This document shows, piece by piece, positions 34,090 to 45,339 of a stretch of DNA of 64,000 bases. Both the position numbers and the translations under genes were made by a program. The notes beneath the pieces are model-generated. The model was not told the origin of the DNA. It made no database searches and worked only from the letters and a program-made list of their open reading frames with translations. Origin of the DNA: Hippophae tibetana (Eukaryota > Streptophyta > Magnoliopsida > Rosales > Elaeagnaceae); NCBI GenBank assembly GCA_037013495.1, contig CM072805.1, positions 14,542,601 through 14,606,600 of the forward strand, written 5' to 3'. The first letter of the stretch is position 1. Each line of letters begins with the position of its first letter.

Positions 34090-35260
34090 TGTAAGGTTTA
34101 TGTGTGTGTTGGCGATATTCATGAACAAAACATATAAGTGTAATTTTAGCTTATGTGTGTGTCTTAGAAGAATAATTTTCAAGTCAAAGGAACTATCTAG
34201 CCTCAATGATCACATCTCAAGTATATCTTTGTTCCCATATACTTTAGTTTGCATATTAGACATAGAAACATTATGAAAATGGGTTACTCGATTGATCAAG
34301 TAGTGACTAGATTGATCGAGTTATATTACCTATAGCATTAATTGTGTATATGGCTAGATCAATCAAGGAATTAATACTCCATCAATCGAGCACTAGATTG
34401 ATCGAGATTAATGATTACATCAATTGATGTTTTTGAGAATTAATTAATTGCTACACTGGATCGATCAAGAGGACTTTCTATCGATTGAACTTTGTACTTA
34501 ATCGATCAAATAGTTGGGGCTTTGATTTTAAAAATTATTTCTAATATCAATCGGATTGGCTTTTTACTATATTGTCCTTATTACTTAAAACTCATTTAAT
34601 TGATTTTATAGACAAGATGTAAATTTTACTTTGACCTAAAGTGCTTCAAAATATTCTATAAATATAAACCTAAGTACATAATTGAAACTAAACACATAAG
34701 ATTTTTATTATTCTTATTCTCTTCATATTTTATTTTCTCTCCTATTTGCTAAAAGTTTTCAGGTAGGCTTTTTTATTAAGTTAATTTATCAAACAATTGT
34801 GGTTGTTTTTGATGGATTAACAAGCCTATAATAATGATTGTGTTATTAAGCTTTTAACTGATTAATCTCGAGTTGCTACTTATTTTTGATTAATATGATA
34901 TATTGTTTAAATCAACTAGTTGTTTCTTCATTATTCAATCTGCTCTAGGACACACACTTGCACTTGTGTTTAAGTGCTAACTTTATAGGTGACAATGGTG
35001 CAACTTCAATTAACTCATGCGACTTGAGTTTGTCAGAATGATAGTCTTGATCAAGATGCCTTTCTTGTATTGATGATGATGAAAGAAGTGGCTTGTAAAT
35101 AGGTTACTTGGGGGCATTACCTAGGTAAGTAGTTTGATTCCTAGCTTTATAATTGGATATTTATTTTTCATAGTGGATAGGTAAGTGGTCTAGTGGGCAT
35201 AGGTTGTTTCCACCTAAAAACTTCATGTGTTGATTTTTATATTCCATACTTACACTAATA
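34090..35260 (+). repeat. SIRE-like 3' LTR
   Basis: Starts TGTAAGGTTTATGTGTGTGT after the polypurine tract. The U3 holds many ATTGATCGAG-type motifs (34283-34512). The middle has TTAACAAGCCTAT and ACTTGAGTTTGTC; near the end GTTGTTTCCACCTAAA recurs in every SIRE LTR here. The right limit is approximate because I do not see a clear primer-binding site. Only the 3' half of this element survives (31846-35260). Confidence 0.7.
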
Positions 35261-36139
35261 TTTCGCTAATTAGATCCATAACTAAATAAACAAACTTTCT
35301 AAGTTTTAGAAGATTCAGACAACATGGAGATCTAAGCTTCAACCTTTTGTTATGAAATTATTTTGATGAACTTTATTTTATTTTAGTTTTTATTTTTATT
35401 ATGTTTTCTTTTGTTTTAGATTTAGTGGGGTTTATTTTTTTGTATTAGCTGAATAATATTTATGCTATTTAGAATTATTAATCTCATAATTTTTTGATAA
35501 AATATTATTCATGAGAAATACTCAATGATTCTACTAGTGTGATATAACTGAGTTAGATGAAGGATGCAACATGAAAAACCACATCATCTACTTAATAATA
35601 TTGAGCTAATACAAATGGGTAACTTTTCCATTTCTTTTCCTTATTTATCTTTGATTTATATTTGAAACATTGAGGATGATGTGGATTCTATGTTGGGGTG
35701 AAAGAAAAGTTACTTATGAAATTATACATTTTAAATTTTATTAAACATGTGTTTAATATTGTTTAGTTGTTTAGGGACATTTAGGTCCATATATAAAAAA
35801 TAAAAAAAAATTATCATGCTTTTAGTTAATTTAAAGTCAATAATTGAGTCTACATTTTCACTTTTGTATCTTAAACACATTCAAGGATTATTGTAAGAAT
35901 TAGTTCTATTCATAGTTTATGTTTTTTGCTTGGATGTTGAAATTGAGATGATCCCAGTTTTGGTGTTTAGTAATAAAATATTGGAGACTACCTTATGAGA
36001 TTATTGGGCCCTAAGAGTTTTATTCTAAGTGATAATTTTTCTTCTACTCCTTTAAACACGTTTCTATTTTTTTCTTCAAATTGTTAGATAATCTCTATAG
36101 GTTTTACATTTAATGTTAGTGTTTTTAACATCTCATGAA
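35261..36139 (+). other. Athila-type 3' UTR fragment
   Basis: Colinear with 14150-14900: GAGAAATACTCAATGATTCT, GGTAACTTTTCC, GTAATAAAATATTGGAGACT and ATTGTTAGATAATCTCTATA. Non-coding. It abuts a minus-strand LTR, so the junction is a rearrangement. Confidence 0.55.
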
Positions 36140-37468
36140 GTATCATGTACTCATTTTAAAATTAAATAGAGAACTAATGGGAGTATTTAGCTAGTTAGCT
36201 ATGCTTGCTTAAAAATATTTAGGTTAATTAAGTATAAATTCATATTATTGATTTTTTCTTTTAGTATAAAAGATTCTTCAATCGTCGGTCAATCTTCTTT
36301 TCTAATCAAACCAATTAATATATTTGATGTGGTCATTAACTAATTTGATTAAATTATGCCTAATATCTAAGGAAATAAAAAACCATTTTTATTCAATACC
36401 ATTGGTCAAGTTAGCAATTTTAACTCCTATTTAAGTTGTCCAAATTAGATCTATACGATGTATCTGAAACTTAATTCTCTTTTTCAAATCTATTATGGAA
36501 AATATGTTATCAATACATTAATCAATAATAAATTTTGTAACGAGTCTTGAATAAATAAATAATCACAATTAATTAAATATTAACCGAAATAATCTACAAA
36601 AACATGGCAACAAAACTAATTTCCATTATATGATCTGTAGATTAAAATCAACAAATTTAAGAAATATAAAAGGATAATATGAAAATAAATAAATACAAAT
36701 CATATCTCAATACCAAAAATATATGGATAATGTGTCATGTTCTAAAGTTGTGATCTTGATCTTCAATGTGTTCTTCAATATTCAACAATATTTTATTCAT
36801 TCTTGATCTAGAAAAACTTCCTAATGTTGCCTCTTATTTGTTCTTACTTATTGTAAATTATGTCTGAGATAAAACTAATTTAAAAACTAAGAACAATACT
36901 AAGGGCTCAAAAAAAATTATAAGAACTAAGTTATGTAATAACTTTAGCTATCATTTTATTTATAAGCAATGGTGGATATTCGGCCAAATTTGTGGAGGTG
37001 TGTCATGGTACAGAACTTTTCAGCACCATAACATGAGGTTCATTCAATTTCGTAAATTTTAATCCGGAAGGCTGACCCCACGACATACAATATTCCATGC
37101 AGTAGCACACCAAATTCAAAGTGCCCCAATAATCATCGCAAACATTGTGCATTGCGGAACACTATTTCCTTTGTTGTGATATACTTTACTTTTCTTGAAA
37201 TTTTCTTTTACACCTTACATAATGGTTTGTGCTTGATGTAAAGTTTACATGTCTTAATATTTTAAGGTCTCAGGGTGCAAAATAAGTGCTTCAATTGTTA
37301 TTTTTCATATGTTGAAACATTTATCTATTTTGAAACTAAAAATACTTGAAATAAACAAAGAAACAAATAGATTTTCATAACTAATGATATAAGCATGCTA
37401 TAATAAAATCCATTTATTATAATTAAGGACAATAAAATTATGAAATATAAGTACTTTTCAAGCACTTA
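36140..37468 (-). repeat. Divergent Athila-type LTR, minus strand
   Basis: The right end reads AAGTACTTTTCAAGCACTTATCA; on the minus strand this starts TGATAAGTGCTTGAAAAG, the TGATGAGTGC-type LTR start. The left part matches the U5 side of other minus copies (TTGCTTAAAAATATTTAGGT against ATGCTTACTCATATTATTTAGG near 20990). The left end is truncated. A less AT-rich U3 block lies at 37000-37160. Confidence 0.6.
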
Positions 37469-37504
37469 TCAATAGCCCTAATGGAATTGCATTAGTTTGT
37501 GCTA

Positions 37505-38235
37505 GCTTACAAGTTTGTGAAGGCATCCACATCTACCATTCCAACAATCCTTTTTGGGTTTAACCTCTCTAATAGCTATTGGAAACTATTAGAGGCCATT
37601 TCATCTAGTTATGCAACAACTTCAATCTCACCTTGGCTTATTAAGGCAGCTCTAGTAGATGCATCAAGAAAAGTTATTATTTTTCCCAAAGAATCCTCCA
37701 TTAAATGTTTGGATTTTTAACCATGGAAGAATACCATGATGGGGAATTTTATCATTAGCTCTTGGAAGCATTCCCATGCCTCATAGAAAGGTTCCTCATG
37801 AAATTCTTGAAAGGAAGTGATAGCATTCGTCTTTGAGGGTAGGAAATATTTATCCAAGAATATTTGAGCCAAGTAATCCTAGGTGGTGATGGATCTTAAA
37901 GGTAAGGATTTTATCCATGCCTTTTTCTTGTCCCTAAGTGAGAAGGAGAAAAATCAAAGCTTTATGATATGTTTGAAAACTCCATTCATCTAAAAGGCAT
38001 CACATAACACAAAAAATGTAATTAAGTAAGATTTAGGATCCTCATTATCTAGTCCTACAAATTGACTTGATTGTAACTTTTGGATCACATCAGGTTTTAA
38101 CTCAAAATTGTTTGCATTAATATACGATCCAGTGATGGATAATTGAACTCCATCTACTTGCTATACTGCAATATCCCGAAGAGGTTTATGGAATATGATG
38201 TCTCTTTGATTGTCGAAGTTTTCCATATTCCAAAC
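37505..38235 (-). pseudogene. gag: Athila/Tat-type gag, minus strand
   Basis: A single uninterrupted frame of about 240 codons with seven internal stops and no frameshift. In order: QFVGLDNEDPKSYL, the capsid core SLRDKKKAWIKSLPLRSITT, then LAQIFLDKYFLPSKTN, then ITSFQEFHEEPFYEAWECFQ. This is the retrotransposon gag (PF03732-type) pattern of gypsy elements. At least two stops sit where the family has Trp (after SITT, and in the NSFQ-x-LLER stretch). The gag would form the capsid. It belongs with the PBS and LTR to its right (38236-39624). The zinc-knuckle part is lost at the left edge. Confidence 0.8.
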
Positions 38236-38432
38236 TAAGGTTGATGTAGTCTTTATCTTTATAGCCTATGAAGAGTTCTCTATATCTTAGTATCAAAAGG
38301 TTTAAGATTTATACTTGCTTACATAGGCAAATACAAAACTAAAAAAGAGAAAAAATAAAATTTCCTGAACTAGTACTACTTTATGAATACTGATATTATT
38401 TATAATAAATATTGTAGTATTTGGAAACAATT
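38236..38432 (-). other. Leader and decayed primer-binding site
   Basis: On the minus strand TTTTAGGAATTGTTTCCAAA lies just inside the LTR. It aligns by transitions with TTTTTGGCGCCGTTGCCGGG. The rest is AT-rich leader before gag. Confidence 0.45.
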
Positions 38433-39624
38433 CCTAAAATTTAGTAGCAATTCTGCAAGTATATAGGTCGTATGATTAATAAAGTGTGTTAAACACGAGC
38501 ATTGTCTCATTGAGAGTGATTTACTATTTAAGAGAGTAACAAGGGAAAATTTATCTAAACTAATGTTTAAAGCTAGAATTAATTCAAAGATACAAATATT
38601 TATGAAGTAAATAATAATAAGATACTTCAGATTTATGAATCCCCTACCACTCCAAATTCAATCACATATTGGTTTCTCTATATAATTGATTAGTCACATG
38701 CTCTTATATACCTAAGAATTTTTGTCAAGCATTCTTTTAGATTATGTGTAAATAATCACGTTGTGATGCTATTTCATTCACACATAAACTATGATCACAT
38801 GTATGAAGCTGCATGGTCATCAACATACTAACATACTATTTCAATTAATGTGATAATAATTCTATGCCTAATTCAAAAACCAACTTTATTAAGGTAAGCA
38901 TGAATCTCGAATCATATAATTATTGGCCAAGTAATCCAAGCATTAAGATCAAAATTATTATAACAATAAGTGATAAAAAAATCAATCCAAGCATTATAAA
39001 AAATCAATCAAATGGTTTTGTACCTAGGTGCATCAAAAACCCCAAATAAGAACCTAGCCACACATAGTTCTAAAAATCATAATTTAAAATATACGAGTGC
39101 ATAAGAATCCAAGCAAAGCAAATTAAGGACATCCTTAGTTGCTTTACTTGATCTCTCTTTATGGAAATTAAATCTCTATGTTCTCTCTTGGTCATAATTA
39201 GATTAGGATTCTTATTAGATTTTATCCAAGGATTGAGATTTAAAGTTAAAATTTAAATCAGGTTTGACCCATAAAAATCTACTTTTCTCGATCGATTGAG
39301 ACTATTCTCGATTGATCTAGCAATGATATCATTTCATCCCTAGAGCACTTTTATCAAATCTTGATTGATCTACCCATACTCAATCAATCAACACCATTAT
39401 TAATTGGTCTAACACTCTGATTGATCGACTAATGTGTCTCATATCTATCGATCCTAATGATCTTAAATTTGTTCTAATTTACCTATTTTTGCTTTGCTTT
39501 ATATCTTTTCACCTACATTTCCATAATTTAACATAAGATAGATCTTTTAAACAAAATTTACCTCAAAATAAAACAAATAGCTAGCTCAAAATGGCTAAAT
39601 AACTCTACTTTTATAGAGTTATCA
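38433..39624 (-). repeat. Athila/Tat-type LTR, minus strand, TGATAACT start
   Basis: The right end TATAGAGTTATCA gives a minus-strand start TGATAACTCTATAAAAGTAG. The left end is near ACGACCTATATACTTGCAG on the minus strand, typical of U5 ends. About 1190 bp. It holds a cluster of TCGATTGATC-like motifs at 39285-39460. It serves as the 5' LTR for the gag at 37505-38235. Confidence 0.6.
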
Positions 39625-40279
39625 CTCCTAATAAAGAAGCTCTTGGACATAGTCCATAGTTGCAAAATATCAAATAGTCTTGCTCCCTCAAGCTCCTAGA
39701 CTCGAGGGATCACTTCAAAGCATTACCTTCAGATCCCATTAAAATATTTCTTGGTCATAGTCTTGATCTTAAAAATATCCAAAGGACTAGGTCTCACGAG
39801 CTATGATATGTACAACACAAAGTCAATCCTTCAAAGAGGCTTTAGATATAGCTCATAGTCTCTAAGGATCACATGAAAACATTACCTAAAGGTCTTAGAA
39901 AAAACATTCTTAGACACAATCCTTAGCTCAATATTGACTACAAATGCTAATGCTCTAGAAGTAAACTCCTATATATAACATCTATATTAATAAACAAGCT
40001 AAAAGCTTAGGTAATTACACCAAAACAAAAAAGCCTCAAGGTTTGTAGGTAATCTCCAATACTGGTTCTATTTCAATACGAATCACGTAAAAATAGCTTC
40101 AAAGAAAGAAAGAAAAGGCAAATTTCATACAAGCCAATATAAAGGATTCAAATAAATATATAAATCATTCATTCAAATTTAAAGGCTACCTTTAGGGAAA
40201 AATGCCTTTAATTTATTAAAATTTAGCACCTCAAAAATAGGCATCATCCAACAAATACAAAATAAAAATTACAAAAAAC
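39625..40279 (-). other. Unassigned, with a loose tandem repeat
   Basis: No gene. At 39640-39935 a unit of about 110-160 bp recurs imperfectly: CTTGGACATAGTCC...GGATCACTTCAAAGCATTACC, then CTTGGTCATAGTCTT...GGATCACATGAAAACATTACC, then CTTAGACACAATCCTT. The rest is AT-rich. It may be the 3' UTR of the broken frame that ends at 40280. Confidence 0.4.
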
Positions 40280-40678
40280 TTAATAAGAAAGAGCATTGAC
40301 TTCTTCCTTAGCATCACTTTCCAAGAGTTGCCTCTTCGAATAGCAAGAAGGAAAAATAGTTGACTTATCCAAATGCTTTTGTTGAAAAGGAGTCATAGAA
40401 ATAAGATAATTACTTTTCAGTAATTCAATAGTCTCCACATCCTCATCCTAATAATTGACGAGCTCCACCTTCGTGGAAGCCATTGGGGAGAAAGGATAAC
40501 CTTTATTGACAATGGCCTTGAAATCCTTACAACCAGTAAGTATGCCAAGGTTGTGTAACTTGTCTACATAATCCTGCATCTTTTTTAGGTTAACCTTAAG
40601 CATCTTAGATTTCTAAGCTATTGCAAGTTCATGCTCCTTCTGAGATCATTTATTCTCAGCCTCTTCAACACAAATCAT
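40280..40678 (-). pseudogene. Unrecognised broken reading frame, 132 codons
   Basis: On the minus strand one frame runs from ATG at 40676-40678 to TAA at 40280-40282, with three internal stops and no frameshift. It looks protein-like: a charged N-terminal segment (VEEAENK, then SQKEHELAIA), NLKKMQDYVDKLHNLGILTG, then FKAIVNKGYPFSPMASTKVE, then ELLKSNYLISMTPFQQKHLD and SKRQLLESDAKEEVNALSY. I do not recognise the family, and no retroelement domain fits. It lies just outside the LTR at 38433-39624, so it could be a host gene relic or an extra ORF of an unidentified element. Function unknown. Confidence 0.4.
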
Positions 40679-40688
40679 CACTCCTTAA

Positions 40689-41757
40689 TGATAGATGAAC
40701 ATTATTTTGACCTATAAATTTTTATGCTTTTAAGCGTCAAATTTATGTTTTATTTAAGTATTATGTTATTTTGGATGGTGTTTTCTTATTTTGTAGGTTA
40801 ATATGTTTTTGAAAGAATCTTGGACTTAAACAAGTAAAAATGACTAAAATAGGGACAAGAAATGACAAGTCAAAAAAATCAGAATGAGCAACAAATAGGT
40901 CACTATGAACTTTCAATGCATACTATGGCCCAATATAAATCCATATGCAAACTATAGCCCATATATATCCATGCCACAGTGATGGGTCTTACATCTATTT
41001 GTGTTTACTAGAATTGAATGCTTGTTGATGTATAACAATATGCATGCTATGACATAAGTGTATCAAGCGTGCACTAGGGATTTGATTATTAATGCGTACT
41101 ATAGTACATTCTAAAACCACACTTAAACATAACTAACCACTATATCCAAATTCACCATTCCACATCACAAAATTTAGAGAGAAACTTCCATTTTCGAAGA
41201 TTTTTCAAGGATTTGAAGTAGGGGAACAAACTATTTTGTTGTTAAATCTATTTCTCTCTGTATTCTAAACATTTCTTTAGTAATTGAATTAGTTTGAATT
41301 AATTTAATTATGTTATGCTATTTTTTGTGTTTGGGATTTTAGTTTTATATCCATAGGTTAAAGAACAATTTAATGATTTTATTTAAATACAAAGTGGATT
41401 TATTTCTTGTTCATAGATCTTGATATCTTTAATCATAAATTAATCGTAGATAAAATCTTGATTTATGATTTCAGATAGTATTTTAGAACCAAGAATTAGG
41501 CACATTATCTATATTTGGTTGTACATTTATGAAAAATAATTTAATTGAATTACATTAATTTGTGTTAAATTTGATGATTTATGTAATCCTATTAGATTTT
41601 CCAATTACCTCATTTCAAGCCCGATCCAAAAAAAAATTAGTTGATTGAGAACTATGTTGTTTCACCATATTCATTGGGGGTTCTCTTATTTAAAAGGAAA
41701 TAATCAATCATTCTAATTGAAATCATATTGTGAAAATCATTTAATTCTTTCGTTCCA
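40689..41757 (+). repeat. Unclassified LTR-like block
   Basis: Starts TGATAGATGAACATTATTTT and ends ...TTTCGTTCCA. It has a U3-like part rich in near-repeats (CATACTATGGCCCAATATAA, then CAAACTATAGCCCATATATA) and an AT-rich body. No target duplication found (CTTAA against GGAAT). The call rests on end sequence and style only. Confidence 0.35.
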
Positions 41758-41783
41758 GGAATGGATAGTGACATACAAAAAGT

Positions 41784-44028
41784 TGTTAAGTAAGTTTTAT
41801 ATATTTTAAATTAGTTTGCAAGTGCACAAATCACTTTATAAGAAATGATATAGACATTCTATCATAAAGTTTGGATTTTGAAACATCTAAACTAATGACA
41901 TAAAATAAAAGATAGATTCAATAAACTTCAGGCAAATAACATTTAATCATTCAATGGGAATTTATGTGATATATTAGTTTATTTAATTATGCTTCCCCAA
42001 TATTAATTGGGTTATTGAAGATAAAAATTAAGATTATTAATTGTTTCTTATTTGTATAAATAACACCTTGGATGGGGCCGCTATTCTTTATTGAGTAGAA
42101 AATCCCTTGCTACCTTTGATGAGACCGACAATTTAAATTCTCATTTAAGGTATCAAAGTTGGATTAATGATTGAGGTATCTAAAAAATTTCTTTTAGATT
42201 TTAAAATCTACTATAAAAAATATGTCATGAATATATTTTTTAAAATAGAAATTCTTATAAAAGTCTTTGAAAAATAGTACTTTAAAGATCAAATAATCAA
42301 ATCCAAAATCGAAGAGTTAACCCTAAATCATATCTAAATAATTAAACCCTAGATCCAACTTTGATATTTATTACGAAAAATTCATTGTCCATGTATTTTT
42401 CTATAATAAACTTGGCAAAAATCTTGATGAAGAAATAAAACTAAAATCATTTTACAAAAATATTTTACCTATTTTAATATTTCACAAGTATAAAAATATT
42501 ATTAATATCATATAGTATTTTCAACATGACATGCTTAATTAATAAATGATAGGAAAATTAAACATAGCATTCATAACAACAAATAAAATTAATCTAAAAA
42601 TAGAATAATACATTTAAATTATACCTCAAACGTATCTTTCCAAGTATAAAGTTTTAGTATTATTTCTATATCTAGAAAACCTTCAAATCAATTTTTCAAT
42701 ACTATTTATTGGATTGAAAGAAAACTATTACATAAACTAAACTTTAGTTCAACTCCTAAAATTGAGAGAAGAAAAGAAAAACTAAGAAACAAGGAATGAA
42801 AAAAAGTCAAGAGATGATTATTATAATGAGGTTTAGGGGTTTATATAGGATTAGAAAATGCTAAAAAAGAGAAACTTTTTCAAGTAAAGAAATTCAGTAA
42901 TGTTTCTGTGTCTAGAAAACTTCCAAACAAATTTTCCAATAGTGTTTATTGAATTAAAAGAAAACTATTAAATAAAGTAAACTTATGTTCAACTCCCAAA
43001 ATTGAGAGAACTTTGAAACTAAGAAACAAGGAATAAGAAAAAAGGTTGAGAGATGATTATTATAATGGGTTTTAGGGGTTTATATAGGGCTAGAAAATGC
43101 TAAAAAAGAGAAAATATTCCAAGTACATAATTTCAGTATTGTTTCTGTGTCCAGAAAACTTCCAAACAAACTTTTCAATAGTGATTATTGAATTAAAAGA
43201 AAAATATTACATAAACTAAACTTTTGTTCAACTCCCAAAATTGAGAGAACAACTTTGAAACTAAGAAACAAGGAATGAGAGAAAGTTGAGAGATGATTAT
43301 ACAATGGGGTATAAGGGGTTTATATAGGGTTAGAAAATGCTAAAAAAGAGAGAAAATATTCCAAGTACAAAATTTCAATTTTGTTTTTGTGTCTAGAAAA
43401 CTTGCACTCAAATTTTCCAATAGTGTTTATTGAATTAAAAGAAAACTATTACATAAACTAAAGTTTTGTTCAACTCCCAAAATTGAGAGAACTTTGAAAC
43501 TAAGAAAAGAAAAACTAAGAAACAAGGAATGAGAGAAAATTGAGAGATGATTATTAAAATGGAGTTTAGGGGTTTATATAGGGTTAGGAAATGGTGAAAA
43601 ATAGAGAAACTATGGATCATATGATCAGGCGCTATGGCAGGCTAAAATTTATAATGCGTTTAAATCTCAATCCACAAGTCCCGCACCGTGGCACACATAA
43701 AAGAGTATTACAACTTGAATTTGTCTACACTTTTAGAAGCCATTTTGTTTTACATGGATTACATTTGGTTTGGAACATATGTAAGGCTTACATATGTTAT
43801 TCTTTTACACTTCAAGTTTGTAATGGAGTGTTTCTATGTACTATTCTTCAAGTGTTTATCAATTGAATTAATTTGAAGATATAAATTCTTGAAAAACAAT
43901 AAAGCATACCCTTGATTCCAAAATAATAGATTTTCTAAAATGATGATAAAATTATGAAAATACAAATTTGTTTAAACATGTAAAGTGCATAATATCACGT
44001 TATATTTATTGATTTTAAGCACTCATTA
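41784..44028 (-). repeat. Athila-type LTR with fourfold promoter repeat, minus strand
   Basis: The right end ATTTTAAGCACTCATTA gives a minus-strand start TAATGAGTGCTTAAAATC, followed by sequence matching 11201-11650. The left end lies in TTGCAAGTGCACAAATC. The length is about 2245 bp against about 1800 in other copies; the excess is the tandem repeat at 42648-43610. Possible PBS remains lie left of 41784 but are unclear. Confidence 0.7.
42648..43610 (-). repeat. Four tandem ~240-bp units spanning the LTR core promoter
   Basis: Each unit holds, in order on the plus strand, GTCTAGAAAACTT-like, TTTATTGAATTAAAAGAAAA-like, CAACTCCCAAAATTGAGAGA-like, AAGAAACAAGGAATGA-like, GAGAGATGATTAT-like and GGGGTTTATATAGG. 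The last is the minus-strand TATA box. TATA cores lie at 42840-42847, 43079-43086, 43319-43326 and 43573-43580, spaced 239, 240 and 254 bp. Units 2 to 4 resemble each other more than unit 1. Confidence 0.85.
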
Positions 44029-44368
44029 GATTTCTATCTAATTTCTTACATTCGTTCATCTATATTTATTTGGTTATAATTTATTTGCTTTATTTTAGTT
44101 GTTTAGTTAATTTTAGAACTTATAATCTTTCTCTCAACTGAAAATTATTAGAATGTTTAAGATTGTTAGTTTAGCTAAATAAGAAAATGATTTTACATTT
44201 TAAAAGGCGTACCAATTTCTTTAGAGACTGGCGTCAGGGTAGGAAACAAACTCGCACCTTTCATAAACAAAATCAACATATCAAAATAGAACTCAAGTAG
44301 GCTTGATATTGAAAATCCAAGAGCCACCACAAGATGCATTAAATAAGGGATACACTTAACTAAGGGGG
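44029..44368 (+). other. Unassigned AT-rich stretch before gag
   Basis: No gene seen. From position it may be leader of the gag fragment that follows; TCTTTAGAGACTGGCGTCAG at about 44218 has no assignment. Confidence 0.3.
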
Positions 44369-45247
44369 ATTTCTATGAAGGAGTATGCAAGGCCAATCAT
44401 TGGCACTACTACTTCTTCCATTCAGTTGGAGGTGGCAACAAGGAATTATGAGCTTAAAAATATTCATTATTCCATATTTCCATCATTATATGGTATTTCT
44501 AATGAAGATCCTTTGACTTTTATTAGGGATTTCTATGTAATTGTACATATATTTTATTTGCAAAGGCTTAATGAGGACTAACTAAAAATAAGGTGTTTCA
44601 TGTAGAGACTCAAAGACAGGACAAAGGCGTGGTTTATGAATATTCCACCGAGCTCTCCAATAACTTAGGAGGGACTTTATAATAGGTTCATTAAAATATT
44701 CAATTACCATTAAAAGACTTCCAATTTGAGAACTTAAACTGCTGCATTTTCTCATATTGAAAGAGAGTCACTCCATGTGGCTTGGGACAGGTTCAAGTTA
44801 TTTCTCATTTAGTACCTACATCACCATTTCCCACTACAAGTGCATAACAAATTTTTCTATGATGCTTTAACACAATAGTGTTAGTTCATTATGGGAATTG
44901 CTACAGTTGGTGCTACTTGATATGATCGTCTAGTCAAGGACATTAAACGTGACATTGGTTGGGAGGCAACCCAACGTTATTTTGCTTATATTTTCATTGT
45001 TTATGTTTTGTATGTGATTAAATGTGGAAATCAATGGTGCAATAAGATTGAGCAATTTCAGCCACAAATGTGGTGTGCCATGACTACGGGAGGGAACTTC
45101 ATTCTCTAGGAATTTTTCTTTTATTATGCATTTTAAATTTTTAGGAATTTTTTAAAATTTTATGTTGTTTTTAATTATGATTTGAGTAGAAATTGATAAA
45201 TATATGGAAACTAAATGCATGTATGCTTGATATGAAACATATGAACT
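44369..45247 (+). pseudogene. gag: Athila-type gag N-terminal region fused to 3' UTR
   Basis: MKEYARPIIGTTTSSIQLEV opens at 44375, followed by RNYELKNIHYSIFPSLYGIS, then EDPLTFIRDFY. Beyond the stop at 44579 the frame continues through RTKAWFMNIPPSSPI and VAWDRFKLFL (about 44615-44810). At about 44910 it jumps to 3' UTR (GTCAAGGACATTAAACGTGA, GGTTGGGAGGCAACCCAACG). The rest of gag, protease and pol are missing. Its gag is closest to the one at 50101-50340. The 3' UTR is cut at 45247 by an LTR. Confidence 0.8.
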
Positions 45248-45300
45248 TGATGAGTGCTCAAAAAGCACTAAAATTACAATGATTTTATGCACATTAATTG

Positions 45301-45339
<39 letters not shown>

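Noticed and set aside
43435-43876. Reading frames on both strands
   Set aside because: They lie in LTR promoter repeats and U3; frames are not kept between repeat units.
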